Source of the DNA: Brucella anthropi_A
GTDB taxonomy: Bacteria; Pseudomonadota; Alphaproteobacteria; Rhizobiales; Rhizobiaceae
NCBI RefSeq assembly: GCF_046630315.1
Contig: NZ_LQBD01000033.1
Span: 62,001-126,000, forward strand
Direction: 5' to 3'
DNA length: 64,000 nt
Part shown: positions 53,838 through 63,045 of the stretch, piece after piece
How the letters are laid out: each line of letters begins with the position of its first letter
Numbering within the stretch: position 1 is the first letter of the stretch
The notes under the pieces: generated by a model
What the model was told of the DNA's origin: nothing
Database searches by the model: none
The model's input: only the letters and a program-made list of their open reading frames with translations
Made by a program: the position numbers and the translations under genes

Positions 53838-54620
53838 ATGTTTGACCGCATGAATGCATCATCCAGACCATTTTCGTCCGAAGAACTTGAACGCTATGCG
53901 CGCCATATCGTGCTGCCGGAAATCGGCGGTCCGGGCCAGCAGAAGCTGAAGGCCGCCCGTGTGCTGATAGTCGGTGCCGGCGGGCTTGGCGCGCCGGTGC
54001 TGCAATATCTGGCGGCTGCGGGCGTCGGCACGCTTGGCATTGTCGATGACGACACGGTTTCGCTGTCGAACCTGCAACGGCAGGTCATTCACGATACGCA
54101 AAGCATTGGCGAGCCGAAAGTGGCAAGCGCGCTTGCCGCCATTGCCCGCATCAACCCGCATGTGAAGGTCGAGGGGCACCAGCTTCGCCTTGATGCTGAA
54201 AATGTTGAGGCGCTGATCGGCAATTATGACGTGCTGGTCGACGGTTCCGACAATTTTGCCACGCGCTATGTTCTGGCCGATGCCGCCGCGAAAGTCGGGC
54301 GTCCGCTGGTTACTGGCGCGATGGGGCGTTTCGATGGCACGGTGACTGTCCTGATGCCCTATGCGACGGGGCCGGATGGCGCACAGAACCCGTCCTATCG
54401 CGATCTTTTCCCGGAAGCGCCGCCGCCGGGCACGATCCCCTCCTGCGCGGAAGCCGGTGTTCTGGGCGTGCTGCCGGGCGTGATCGGCAGCTTGCAGGCC
54501 ATGGAAGTCATCAAGCTCATCACCGGCATCGGCGAACCGCTGGTCGGTCGCCTGCTGCTCTACAATGCGCTCAATGTGCGTTTTGAGACCATTCGCTACA
54601 AGGCGCGCAAGAAGGGCTGA
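53838..54620 (+). CDS. moeB: MoeB/ThiF-type adenylyltransferase
   Basis: 260 residues. An E1-like enzyme that adenylates the C-terminal Gly of MoaD or ThiS. ATP loop GAGGLGAPVLQYLAAAGVG, then DDDTVSLSNLQRQVIH, DGSDNFATRY and the cysteine segment PSCAEAGVLGVLPGVIGS. No zinc-binding Cys-x2-Cys pairs are visible, which is common in one group. No rhodanese domain is present. Molybdopterin use is more common than thiamine for this length but not proven. ATG 53850 is an alternative start. Only three bases separate it from acnX. Confidence 0.85.
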   Translation: MFDRMNASSRPFSSEELERYARHIVLPEIGGPGQQKLKAARVLIVGAGGLGAPVLQYLAAAGVGTLGIVDDDTVSLSNLQRQVIHDTQSIGEPKVASALAAIARINPHVKVEGHQLRLDAENVEALIGNYDVLVDGSDNFATRYVLADAAAKVGRPLVTGAMGRFDGTVTVLMPYATGPDGAQNPSYRDLFPEAPPPGTIPSCAEAGVLGVLPGVIGSLQAMEVIKLITGIGEPLVGRLLLYNALNVRFETIRYKARKKG

Positions 54621-54622
54621 GC

Positions 54623-55882
54623 ATGGCGCTGACATTAACCGATGAAGAACGGTCGATAGCCGCAGGCGATCGCGGAGACGGCGCTGCGATGGCCATGCGC
54701 ATCGTGGCCGATACTGCAAGACTGATGGGCGCGCCGCGTCTTATCCCGGTTGCTTCCGCGCATATCGATGGCGCGCTTTATCACGGCGACAGCGGAACGC
54801 TTTTCGCCGAAAAACTGGTCGAAGGCGGCGCGAAGGTCGAGGTGCGCTCCACGCTCAATGTCGGTTCCATTGATCTCACCGGCTGTTCCCGCAATCTTTT
54901 GCCGGCTCACGAGGCGGATATGGCCCGGCGCATGATGCGGGCCTATATCAGGCTCGGCTGCGAGCCGACATGGACCTGCGCGCCCTATCAGGCCGGGCAT
55001 CGCCCGGAAAAAGGCACCGATGTCGCCTGGGGCGAATCCAATGCGGTCGTGTTCTGCAATTCGGTTCTGGGCGCGCGCACCAATCGCTACGGCGATTTTC
55101 TCGATATTGCCTGCGCCATTGCGGGCCGCGCCCCCGATTACGGCCTGCATCGAACGGAAAATCGCCGCGCCACGGTGGTGATCGATATTTCAGGACTGGC
55201 CCCCGCATTCCTGTCGTCGGAAGTGGCATGGCCCATTCTCGGCAATCTGTTCGGGCGCAGCGTGGGCACGAATATCGGGGTGGTTGCGGGCAGTCCTGTC
55301 CATCCCGATGAAGACGATCTCAAGGCTTTTGGCGCGGCGTCGGCGTCGGTCGGCGCCGTCGGCCTGTTCCATATTGCAGGCGTGACACCGGAAGCCCCCG
55401 ACCTTGAAACGGCCTTGCAGCATCAGAGGCCGGAAGCTGTCATCCGCGTCACGCAGGACATGATTGAGGCCACGCGCAAGCGGCTTTCGACGGTCGGGCG
55501 GGTGGATCATATCGATGCGGTTGCGATTGGCAGTCCGCATCTTTCGATAGCGGAATTCGACCGGCTGGAGCGCGCCATTGCGGAACGCAGGCTCGCCGTG
55601 CCGCTTTATGCCTGCACCGGGCGTCACGCGCTGGCCGAACTGGAGAAGGGCGGGCGCAGGCAGGCGCTTGAAAAGGCAGGCGTGCTGATCGTGGCTGATA
55701 CATGTGTGGTGGTGACGCCTGTTTTGCCAGCTAAGGACGGCGCCGTGCTGATGACCAATTCCGGCAAGTTCGCCCATTATGCACCCGGCAACACCGGCTA
55801 TGGCGTGCTTTACGGTTCGCTGGAGGAATGCGTGGAAAGTGCCGTTGCGGGCAGGCCGGTTTTCCGGAGGCAGGCAGCATGA
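54623..55882 (+). CDS. Aconitase X large (catalytic) subunit
   Basis: 419 residues, matching the DUF521/AcnX large subunit. Candidate Fe-S and active-site segments are LTGCSRNLL (Cys88), CEPTWTCAPY (Cys113, Cys119), ARTNRYGDFLD, YACTGRHA (Cys331) and ADTCVVV (Cys361). Bacterial AcnX proteins studied so far act as cis-3-hydroxy-L-proline dehydratases, while archaeal ones act on mevalonate 5-phosphate; the bacterial reaction is the likely one. The small subunit is the next gene, overlapping by ATGA. Confidence 0.88.
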   Translation: MALTLTDEERSIAAGDRGDGAAMAMRIVADTARLMGAPRLIPVASAHIDGALYHGDSGTLFAEKLVEGGAKVEVRSTLNVGSIDLTGCSRNLLPAHEADMARRMMRAYIRLGCEPTWTCAPYQAGHRPEKGTDVAWGESNAVVFCNSVLGARTNRYGDFLDIACAIAGRAPDYGLHRTENRRATVVIDISGLAPAFLSSEVAWPILGNLFGRSVGTNIGVVAGSPVHPDEDDLKAFGAASASVGAVGLFHIAGVTPEAPDLETALQHQRPEAVIRVTQDMIEATRKRLSTVGRVDHIDAVAIGSPHLSIAEFDRLERAIAERRLAVPLYACTGRHALAELEKGGRRQALEKAGVLIVADTCVVVTPVLPAKDGAVLMTNSGKFAHYAPGNTGYGVLYGSLEECVESAVAGRPVFRRQAA

Positions 55883-56298
55883 GCATTGGTGAAAGTTCCG
55901 TACTCGTTGCCGGAAAGGGCGCAGATGCGGAAGCGCTGGTTCTCTCCGCGCCGATCAGTTTCTGGGGTGGCGTCGATCCGAAAAGCGGCCGTATTGCCGA
56001 TGTGCGACACCCGGAACATGGGCAGAGCATTGCCGGGCGCGTGCTGTGCCTGCCGGGGACCATCGGGTCGTCGTCAGCCGCTGCCGTGCTTCTGGAGCTT
56101 GTCCATAGCGGCCATGCGCCTGCGGCCATTGTCCTGCATGAGCCGGATGCGATCCTGCTTCTCGGCCTGATCGTGGCCCGTGAAATGGGGCATGATGTGC
56201 CGATTGCTATTGAACTCGACCGCGAGGCGCAAAAGCAACTCGCCGGCCATCGGGTGACGGTCGGCGAGGATGGGGCTATCCGGATCGATCAATATTGA
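55879..56298 (+). CDS. Aconitase X small subunit (DUF126, swivelling domain)
   Basis: 139 residues. The swivel domain is recognised by APISFWGGVDPKSGRIADVRHP and LPGTIGSSSAAAVLLEL, where the P-G-T-x-G-S-S motif contributes to the active site at the subunit interface. ATG 55879 overlaps the large-subunit stop; the longer upstream frame from 55828 lies inside the large subunit. The last 10 bases overlap the convergent reductase gene. Confidence 0.9.
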   Translation: MSIGESSVLVAGKGADAEALVLSAPISFWGGVDPKSGRIADVRHPEHGQSIAGRVLCLPGTIGSSSAAAVLLELVHSGHAPAAIVLHEPDAILLLGLIVAREMGHDVPIAIELDREAQKQLAGHRVTVGEDGAIRIDQY

Positions 56299-57245
56299 GT
56301 TGAACGATCCACGATATGCTCCAGCGTCCCGTCGCGCTCAAAAGCTTCGATCTGGCGGATGATCTGCGGCACAAGGGCGGTTGCGGATGAGCTTGCCGCC
56401 GCATGCGGCGTGATCGTCACGCGCGGATGATCCCAGAGCGGGCTGTTGGTTGGCAGCGGTTCCTGATTGAACACGTCGAGCGTAACGGCGGAAAGAAGCC
56501 CACGGTCGAGCGCGGCCAGAATATCCGCTTCATTCTGCAATCCGCCGCGTCCCGCATTGATGAGAACCGGCGCACCGAGCGGCCCGTCGGTCTTCAATTG
56601 CGCGAACATCGACATGGACAGGATGCCTTTCGTGTCCGGCGTCAGCGGCAGCAGGCAGACGAAGATATCGGCGCTCTTGAGGAATTTCGCAAAACCGTCC
56701 GTGCCGTGATAGGTCTGCATACCGTCCATTTCGTGCGGACGGCGGCTCCAGCCGGTGACATTGAAACCGAGTGTTTTCAGCTTTTCCGCCGCATCGCGGC
56801 CCAGCACGCCGAGGCCCATAATGCCGACCGTCACTTCATGCGCGGCGGGCTGGCGGCGATCTTCATGCCAGACATGATTCTGCTGCTGCCTGCGATAGCG
56901 CGGCCCGAGCCGGTGATGGTCCAGCACCTGCCAGACCACATATTCCGTCATGCGCATGGTGAGATCGCCGGAGATGATTCGCACCAGCGGCACATCGGGA
57001 ATCTGCGGATCGCGGAAAACGTGGTCCACGCCCGCGCCGAGCGAGAAGATGACCTTCAGATTGGGCAGGTTCGCAAGCGAACCGGGCTTCTGTTTCCACA
57101 CGAGCGCATATTGGATGGCGGGGTCGTTTTCCGCGCGGTCCGTCACCACCGGCCGATCCGGGGCGTGATCCCGAAACGTCTTCAGCCAGATTTCCGGGTC
57201 CCAGTCCGTGATCGCCAGAAGGATATTGCCTTTACTATCGCTCAT
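56289..57245 (-). CDS. Glyoxylate/hydroxypyruvate reductase A-like dehydrogenase
   Basis: 318 residues. D-2-hydroxyacid dehydrogenase of the GhrA type: IMGLGVLGRDAAEKL loop, GWSRRPHEMDG after the second strand (Arg-rich, so NADPH is likely), catalytic Arg in LINAGRGGLQN, Glu in FNQEPLP and His in ITPHAAASS. It reduces glyoxylate or hydroxypyruvate. The start overlaps the end of the yejF-like gene by four bases (57242-57245), so it is the last gene of that operon, an unexpected coupling. Confidence 0.88.
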   Translation of the reverse strand: MSDSKGNILLAITDWDPEIWLKTFRDHAPDRPVVTDRAENDPAIQYALVWKQKPGSLANLPNLKVIFSLGAGVDHVFRDPQIPDVPLVRIISGDLTMRMTEYVVWQVLDHHRLGPRYRRQQQNHVWHEDRRQPAAHEVTVGIMGLGVLGRDAAEKLKTLGFNVTGWSRRPHEMDGMQTYHGTDGFAKFLKSADIFVCLLPLTPDTKGILSMSMFAQLKTDGPLGAPVLINAGRGGLQNEADILAALDRGLLSAVTLDVFNQEPLPTNSPLWDHPRVTITPHAAASSSATALVPQIIRQIEAFERDGTLEHIVDRSTQY

Positions 57246-58894
57246 TGTCTCACTCCCCCTTCGGTCGCCTCCATATGGAAGGCGGCGGCCATCAGTGCCT
57301 TGGTGTACTCGGTCTGCGGGTGGGCGAAGATGTCCTTCGCCGCGCCATATTCGACCGCCTTGCCGTTGCGCATCACCAGCACATCATTGGCCAGGGCCTG
57401 CACTACCTTCAGATCGTGACTGATGAAAAGATAGGCGAGATCATGCTTCTTCTGCAAGGCGCGCAGCAGATCGACCACCTGCGCCTGCACGCTCATGTCG
57501 AGCGCGGAGGTCGGCTCGTCCAGCATGACGAATTTCGGGTTTAGCACCATGGCGCGCGCAATGGCGATGCGCTGGCGCTGGCCGCCGGAAAATTCGTGCG
57601 GATAGCGGAAGCGGGTTTCCGGGTCGAGGTTCACCTCGTTGAGTGCGGCAACGACAAGCGCATCGCGGTCGTCCGCGGAAAGCTTCGGCTCATGCACCAG
57701 AAGCCCTTCGGCGATGATGTCGGCGATGGTCATGCGCGGCGAGAGCGAGCCGAACGGGTCCTGAAACACGATCTGCATCTCGCGGCGCAGCGGGCGCATA
57801 TCCTTGAAGCTGAACCTGGCGATGTCGCGCCCGTCGAACCGGATATCGCCCCTGGACGCAATCATGCGCGAAAGTGCCAGGCCAAGCGTGGTCTTGCCGG
57901 ACCCCGATTCGCCGACGACGCCAAGCGTCTGCCCGGCGCGCAAGGTGACGTCGATGCCGTCCACCGCCTTCACATGGTCGACGGTCTTGCGCATGAAACC
58001 CTTCTTGATCGGGAACCAGACGCGAATGTCCTTCCCCTCCATCACGGTTTTTGCGGCGGGATCGGCTGCGGGCGGCTCGCCCTTCGGTTCGGCGGCAAGC
58101 AGATGTTTGGTGTAGGGGTGCTGCGGGTTCTCGAAAATCTCTCTGGTCGGCCCGGCCTCGACGATCTTGCCCTTGCTCATCACGCAGACCTTGTCGGCGA
58201 TCTTGCGCACAATGCCGAGGTCGTGGGTGATGAAGAGCATCGACATGCCTTGCGCGGCCTTCAGCTCGGCCAGCAGCTTCAAAATCTGCGCCTGCACGGT
58301 GACGTCGAGCGCGGTGGTGGGCTCGTCGGCAATCAGCAGCTTCGGCTTGTTGGCCAGCGCCATGGCGATCATGACGCGCTGGCGCTGCCCGCCGGACAAT
58401 TGATGCGGGAAAGCGGAGAGCCGCTTTTCCGGTTCGCGAATGCCGACTTCGTGCAAGAGTTCCAGCGTTCGCGCCCGCGCGGCCTCAACGCCCATGCCCT
58501 GATGCATTTTCAGGATTTCGCCGATCTGCCGCTCCACGCTGTGCAGCGGATTGAGCGATGTCATCGGCTCCTGAAAGATCATGGTGATGTCGTTGCCGCG
58601 CACATGGCGCAGTTCCGGCTCGGAGGCTTTCATCAGATCCTTGCCGTTGAAAAGAATTTCGCCGGAAGGATGGCTGGCGGACGGGTAGGGCAGCAGCTTC
58701 AGGATCGACAGCGCCGAGACGGATTTGCCCGATCCCGATTCGCCGACGAGCGCTACCGTTTCGCCTTCGGCAATGTCGAAGGAAATGTGGTCGACCGAGA
58801 TGCGGTCCTCGCCGCCCTGGCGGAACGCCACGGACAGGTCGCGGACGGACAGCAGGGCTTTATTCCCCAATTGGTTTATCGGTCCGCCGTTCAT
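57242..58894 (-). CDS. yejF: Peptide ABC transporter, fused double ATP-binding protein (YejF-like)
   Basis: 550 residues. Two ABC domains in one chain: Walker A GESGSGKSVSALS with signature LSGGQRQRVMIA, and GESGSGKTTLGLA with FSGGQRQRIAIA; each has its Walker B (LLIADEPTTALD, VMLDEPTSALD). Oligopeptide/dipeptide C-terminal motifs follow each domain. The YejABEF importer of microcin-like peptides is reported in Brucella to aid antimicrobial-peptide resistance and virulence. Overlaps yejE by four bases. Confidence 0.94.
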   Translation of the reverse strand: MNGGPINQLGNKALLSVRDLSVAFRQGGEDRISVDHISFDIAEGETVALVGESGSGKSVSALSILKLLPYPSASHPSGEILFNGKDLMKASEPELRHVRGNDITMIFQEPMTSLNPLHSVERQIGEILKMHQGMGVEAARARTLELLHEVGIREPEKRLSAFPHQLSGGQRQRVMIAMALANKPKLLIADEPTTALDVTVQAQILKLLAELKAAQGMSMLFITHDLGIVRKIADKVCVMSKGKIVEAGPTREIFENPQHPYTKHLLAAEPKGEPPAADPAAKTVMEGKDIRVWFPIKKGFMRKTVDHVKAVDGIDVTLRAGQTLGVVGESGSGKTTLGLALSRMIASRGDIRFDGRDIARFSFKDMRPLRREMQIVFQDPFGSLSPRMTIADIIAEGLLVHEPKLSADDRDALVVAALNEVNLDPETRFRYPHEFSGGQRQRIAIARAMVLNPKFVMLDEPTSALDMSVQAQVVDLLRALQKKHDLAYLFISHDLKVVQALANDVLVMRNGKAVEYGAAKDIFAHPQTEYTKALMAAAFHMEATEGGVRQ

Positions 58895-60033
58895 TGAAAT
58901 GCCTTTCGCGGATCGAAGGCATCGCGCGTTGCCTCACCGATGAAGATCAGAAGCGACAGCATCAGCGAAATGACCACGAAGCCGGTAATGCCGAGCCACG
59001 GCGCTTGCAGGTTGTTCTTGCCCTGGGCGAGCAGTTCGCCGAGCGAAGCCGAGCCGGGCGGCAGGCCGAAGCCGAGGAAGTCGAGCGAGGTGAGCGTGGT
59101 GATCGAGCCGTTCAGGATGAAAGGCAGGAAGGTGAGTGTCGCCACCATCGCATTGGGCAGAAGGTGCCGCCACATGATGGTGCTGTTCTTCACGCCGAGC
59201 GCGCGCGCAGCATTCACATATTCGAAGTTTCGCGCCCGCAGGAATTCCGCGCGCACGACGCCGACAAAGGCCACCCAAGAAAACAGAAGCATGATGCCGA
59301 GCAGCACCCAGAAGCCGGGCGGCAAGATCGCCGCGATGATCAGCAACAGGTAGAGAACCGGGATCGAGGACCAGATTTCGATGAAGCGCTGGAACAGAAG
59401 ATCGACCCAGCCGCCGAAATAGCCCTGCACCGCGCCTGCCGTCACGCCGATGATGGCGGAGAAGAAGGTCAGGATCAGGCCGAACAACACCGAAATGCGG
59501 AAGCCGTAGAGCGCGCGCGCAAAGACATCGCGCGCCTGATCGTCGGTGCCCAGCAGATTGAAATTGCCGAAGCGGCAATTGGGATCGTTTATGCCGAGCG
59601 GATAGCGCTGGCAGCGCACTTCCGGCGAATAAAGCCAGAACGGTTTCGAGGGCGCAGCCTCCGGTATCTCATTGTTCACGGTGTTGTAGGAATAGCGGAT
59701 CGGCGGCCAGATGGCCCAGCCATGGGCGTTGATCTCATCCTCGATGACCGGGTCGCGATAATCGGTAACGGCATAAAAGCCGCCGAATTTTTCTTCCGGA
59801 TAATCGACGAAAACCGGCATCAGCAGCTCGCCCTTGTAGGAAACGAGGATGGGCCGGTCATTGGCGATGAACTCGGAGAAAAGCGCTGCAATCAGCAGGA
59901 ACAGGAAAATCCACAGCGACCAGTAACCGCGCTTGTTGGCCTTGAAGTTCTGCCAGCGGCGCTTGTTGAGCGGCGAGAGCCATGGCCGCTTTACCGGCTT
60001 TGCGGCGGGGGAAAGCGTGGTGTCGGTCATCAC
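58891..60033 (-). CDS. yejE: Peptide ABC transporter permease (YejE-like)
   Basis: 380 residues. Membrane segment near 38-55, a long periplasmic insert (60-165) with VKYRRPFWLY-like aromatic residues, then the permease domain with the EAA loop (NAARALGVKNSTIMWRHLLPNAM). The insert after the first helix is characteristic of YejE and OppC. It has MM at the start; MTDTTL at codon 2 is an alternative. Overlaps yejB by four bases. Confidence 0.94.
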   Translation of the reverse strand: MMTDTTLSPAAKPVKRPWLSPLNKRRWQNFKANKRGYWSLWIFLFLLIAALFSEFIANDRPILVSYKGELLMPVFVDYPEEKFGGFYAVTDYRDPVIEDEINAHGWAIWPPIRYSYNTVNNEIPEAAPSKPFWLYSPEVRCQRYPLGINDPNCRFGNFNLLGTDDQARDVFARALYGFRISVLFGLILTFFSAIIGVTAGAVQGYFGGWVDLLFQRFIEIWSSIPVLYLLLIIAAILPPGFWVLLGIMLLFSWVAFVGVVRAEFLRARNFEYVNAARALGVKNSTIMWRHLLPNAMVATLTFLPFILNGSITTLTSLDFLGFGLPPGSASLGELLAQGKNNLQAPWLGITGFVVISLMLSLLIFIGEATRDAFDPRKAFQ

Positions 60034-61127
60034 ACGTCCCTCCGGTCAAAGTCGATGCGCGGGTCGATCCACGTATAGGTGAGATCGGACAGGAGCCCGA
60101 CCAGAAGGCCGATCAGCGAGAAGATGAAGAGATTGGCGAAGACCACCGGATAATCGCGGTTGATGACCGACTGGTAGCCCAGCAGCCCAAGCCCGTCGAG
60201 CGAGAAGATGGTTTCGATCAGAAGCGAGCCGGTGAAGAAAGCCGAAATGAAGGCGCCCGGAAAACCGGCAATCACGATCAGCATCGCGTTGCGGAAGACG
60301 TGACGATAGAGAACCTGGTTCTCGGTCAGTCCCTTGGCGCGCGCCGTCGTCACATATTGCTTGCGGATTTCTTCCAGAAACGAATTCTTGGTGAGAAGCG
60401 TCGTCGTTGCGAAGGCGGAAAGGACCAGCGCCGTCACCGGCAGAACCATGTGCCAGAGGTAATCCCTGATCTTCTCGAACCACGTCATCTGCGCGAAATC
60501 GGGTGAGGTGAGGCCGCGCAGCGGAAACCAGTCGAAGAAGGAACCGCCGGCAAAAAGCACGATCAAAAGGATGGCGAAAAGGAAGCTCGGGATCGCATAA
60601 CCGACGATGATGACGGCGCTTGTCCAGGTGTCGAAGCGCGAGCCGTCCTTGATCGCCTTGCGGATGCCGAGCGGTATGGAAATCATGTAGGAAAGAAAAG
60701 TCAGCCACAGGCCGAGCGAGATCGAAACCGGCATTTTCTCCTTGATGAGGTCGATCACGCTGATATCGCGGAAATAGCTGCGGCCGAAATCGAAGCGCAT
60801 ATAGTTCCACAGCATCTGGCCGAAACGCTCCAGCGGCGGCTTGTCGAAACCGAACTGCTTTTCCAGATCGGCGATGAATTGCGGGTCCAGCCCCTGCGCG
60901 CCGCGATATTTGGAGTTGACCGAGCCGCTGTCGATGGCGCTCTGGCCAAAATCGCTGCTACCGCCCGAAAGACGGTCGAGCGCATCGCCGCCCTGTCCGG
61001 AAAGCTGCGCGATCACGCGCTCCACCGGCCCGCCGGGCGCGAACTGAACCACGGCGAAGGAAATAGCCATGATGCCGAAAATCGTCGGGATCATCAGAAG
61101 CAGACGGCGGAGGATATAAGCGCCCAT
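60030..61127 (-). CDS. yejB: Peptide ABC transporter permease (YejB-like)
   Basis: 365 residues. MGAYILRRLLLMIPTIFGIMAISFAVVQFAPGGPVERVIAQ is the standard OppB/YejB N-terminus, then a periplasmic loop and permease helices with the EAA loop TTARAKGLTENQVLYRHVFRNAM. Thirty bases after yejA. Confidence 0.95.
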   Translation of the reverse strand: MGAYILRRLLLMIPTIFGIMAISFAVVQFAPGGPVERVIAQLSGQGGDALDRLSGGSSDFGQSAIDSGSVNSKYRGAQGLDPQFIADLEKQFGFDKPPLERFGQMLWNYMRFDFGRSYFRDISVIDLIKEKMPVSISLGLWLTFLSYMISIPLGIRKAIKDGSRFDTWTSAVIIVGYAIPSFLFAILLIVLFAGGSFFDWFPLRGLTSPDFAQMTWFEKIRDYLWHMVLPVTALVLSAFATTTLLTKNSFLEEIRKQYVTTARAKGLTENQVLYRHVFRNAMLIVIAGFPGAFISAFFTGSLLIETIFSLDGLGLLGYQSVINRDYPVVFANLFIFSLIGLLVGLLSDLTYTWIDPRIDFDRRDV

Positions 61128-61157
61128 CAGCCCTGTCCGCGCCGCAGATTCAATGTG

Positions 61158-63032
61158 TTAAGACTTGCCAACAGCTTTTGCCTTTTCTTCTTCAATCCAC
61201 CACAACGTCTCGACGGGGAAGCCGTAATCGGGCTTGGGCTCCTTGAAACCGAACCGGTCCCAATAGGCCGCGAGATGATTCGCTGTGGTCCAATTTGGAA
61301 TCCAGTCGCGTCGGATACGCAAGTACCGATCGAGCACCCGCATCGTGGCGACAAGTTCCTCACGTGTCGAAACCTTGCCGATATCCGCAATCAGCGCATC
61401 GATCAACGGATCTTCCGTACCCGGCAGATTGTAGCTGCCCGGCACCCTGGCCGACGCGGAGCCGAACATGCCGGCAAGGGATTCCTGCGTCGGCGTGGGG
61501 CTGAACTGCAACGCCATGCCCACCATGTCGAACTGGAAATCCTGCAGCCGCGCCTGATATTGGCTTGCATCCACCAGTCGCTGGCTTGCATCGATGCCGA
61601 TGGCCCGCAATTTCTGGATGAAGGGATTATAGACGCGGGCGAAAGCTTCGGAATTATTGAGTATCTCCAGCGCGAATTTCGAGCCGTCCCTGTCGTGGAA
61701 CTGGCCGTTCTTGCGCTCGAAACCGGAGGCCTCCAACAGCTTGATGGCCTGCGCGAATTGCGCACGGTCGCGCCCCGTTCCGTCCGATACCGGCATGAGA
61801 ACGGCTTCGCCGAAAACCGCATCCGGCAGTTTCCCCCGATAGCGTTCGAGAACCTTCAGCTCATCGGGCGTCGGCAGGCCGCTGGCCTGGAAATCCGATC
61901 CGTTGAAACAGGATTGCGAGCGGGCATAGACATCGTAGAAAAGATGCCGGTTGGTCCATTCGAAGTCGAAACAGAGCGCGATGGCTTCACGCACGCGCGG
62001 ATCGCGAAAACGTTCGCGGCGCTGGTTCAGCGCCCATGCCTGCATGAGCGGAAGCTTCTCCTTCGGAAAGGTGCGCTTGACGACTTTTCCCTGCTCCATG
62101 GCCGGAAAGTCATAAGCCGTCGCCCAGTTCTTGGAAACGCTCTCCTCGCGATAATCGATGCTGCCTTTCTTGAAGGCTTCGAATTGCGGCTGGCGGTCGC
62201 GGAAAAACTCGATGCGGATGCGGTCGAAATGATTGAAGCCTTTCTGCACCGGCAGGTCTTTCGCCCAATAATCCTCGACGCGGTCATATTCGATGAACTG
62301 ACCGGCGGCGAAATTGCCGACCCTATAGGCGCCGGAGCCCAGCACCGGCTCCATGGTCGTGGCTTCGAAATCGCGATCCTTGAACCAGCTTGCCGACAGG
62401 ATCGGCACGGTCACGGCATCGAGAATGGCGTTCGGTCCGCGCCCCTCGACGAAACGCATCCGCACGTCGCGGCGGCCGGTCGCCTCCACCTTTTCGACAC
62501 CGGCCAGCGACTGGCGCAGGATCGGATGGCCCTTCTCCTTGATGGTTGTATAGGTGAACACCACATCCTTCGCCTCGATCGGCGAACCGTCGTGGAAACG
62601 CGCTTCCTTGCGCAGCCGGAACGTGCAGCTGCGCCGGTCTTTCGAAAGCGTCGCACTTTCCGCAATCAGGCCATAGACGGAATCCGGCTCGTCCAGCGCC
62701 GAAGCCATCAGCGTATCGAAGGTCAGTTCCATGCGCGGCGGCGCATCGCCCTTGAAGGTGAAGGTGTTGAGCGTGTTGAACGTGTCGGTATTCTGGTTCC
62801 AGACCCAGGTTGAAGGGGCAAAGTTGAACGTGCCGCCTTTCGGCGCTTCAGGGCTGGCATAGTCGAAATGCGGAAAATCGGGCCCGTATTTCAGGTCGCC
62901 GAAAGCCGAAAGCCCGTGCAGCGCCTTGCCCGTCGCAATATTGGCAAAGGCCCTGGCCGGCAGGAAGGCCGCAATGGCGGCGCTTCCCGAAAGTCCCAGA
63001 AAATGGCGGCGGTTCATGCGAAGGATCGTCAT
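61158..63032 (-). CDS. yejA: Peptide ABC transporter substrate-binding protein (YejA-like, copy 1)
   Basis: 624 residues from ATG 63032. Starts near MNRRHFLGLSGSAAIAAFLPARAFA: the RRHFLG twin-arginine-like motif suggests Tat or Sec export to the periplasm. SBP_bac_5 domain (YASPEAPKGGTFNFAPSTWVWN; LSKDRRSCTFRLRKEARFHDGSPIEAKDVVFTY; RDPRVREAIALCFDFEWTN). Other possible starts are GTG 63053, which overlaps the upstream stop, and ATG 63017. It is paired with a second yejA-like gene directly upstream. Confidence 0.93.
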   Translation of the reverse strand: MTILRMNRRHFLGLSGSAAIAAFLPARAFANIATGKALHGLSAFGDLKYGPDFPHFDYASPEAPKGGTFNFAPSTWVWNQNTDTFNTLNTFTFKGDAPPRMELTFDTLMASALDEPDSVYGLIAESATLSKDRRSCTFRLRKEARFHDGSPIEAKDVVFTYTTIKEKGHPILRQSLAGVEKVEATGRRDVRMRFVEGRGPNAILDAVTVPILSASWFKDRDFEATTMEPVLGSGAYRVGNFAAGQFIEYDRVEDYWAKDLPVQKGFNHFDRIRIEFFRDRQPQFEAFKKGSIDYREESVSKNWATAYDFPAMEQGKVVKRTFPKEKLPLMQAWALNQRRERFRDPRVREAIALCFDFEWTNRHLFYDVYARSQSCFNGSDFQASGLPTPDELKVLERYRGKLPDAVFGEAVLMPVSDGTGRDRAQFAQAIKLLEASGFERKNGQFHDRDGSKFALEILNNSEAFARVYNPFIQKLRAIGIDASQRLVDASQYQARLQDFQFDMVGMALQFSPTPTQESLAGMFGSASARVPGSYNLPGTEDPLIDALIADIGKVSTREELVATMRVLDRYLRIRRDWIPNWTTANHLAAYWDRFGFKEPKPDYGFPVETLWWIEEEKAKAVGKS

Positions 63033-63045
63033 TCTCGCTCGGGCC

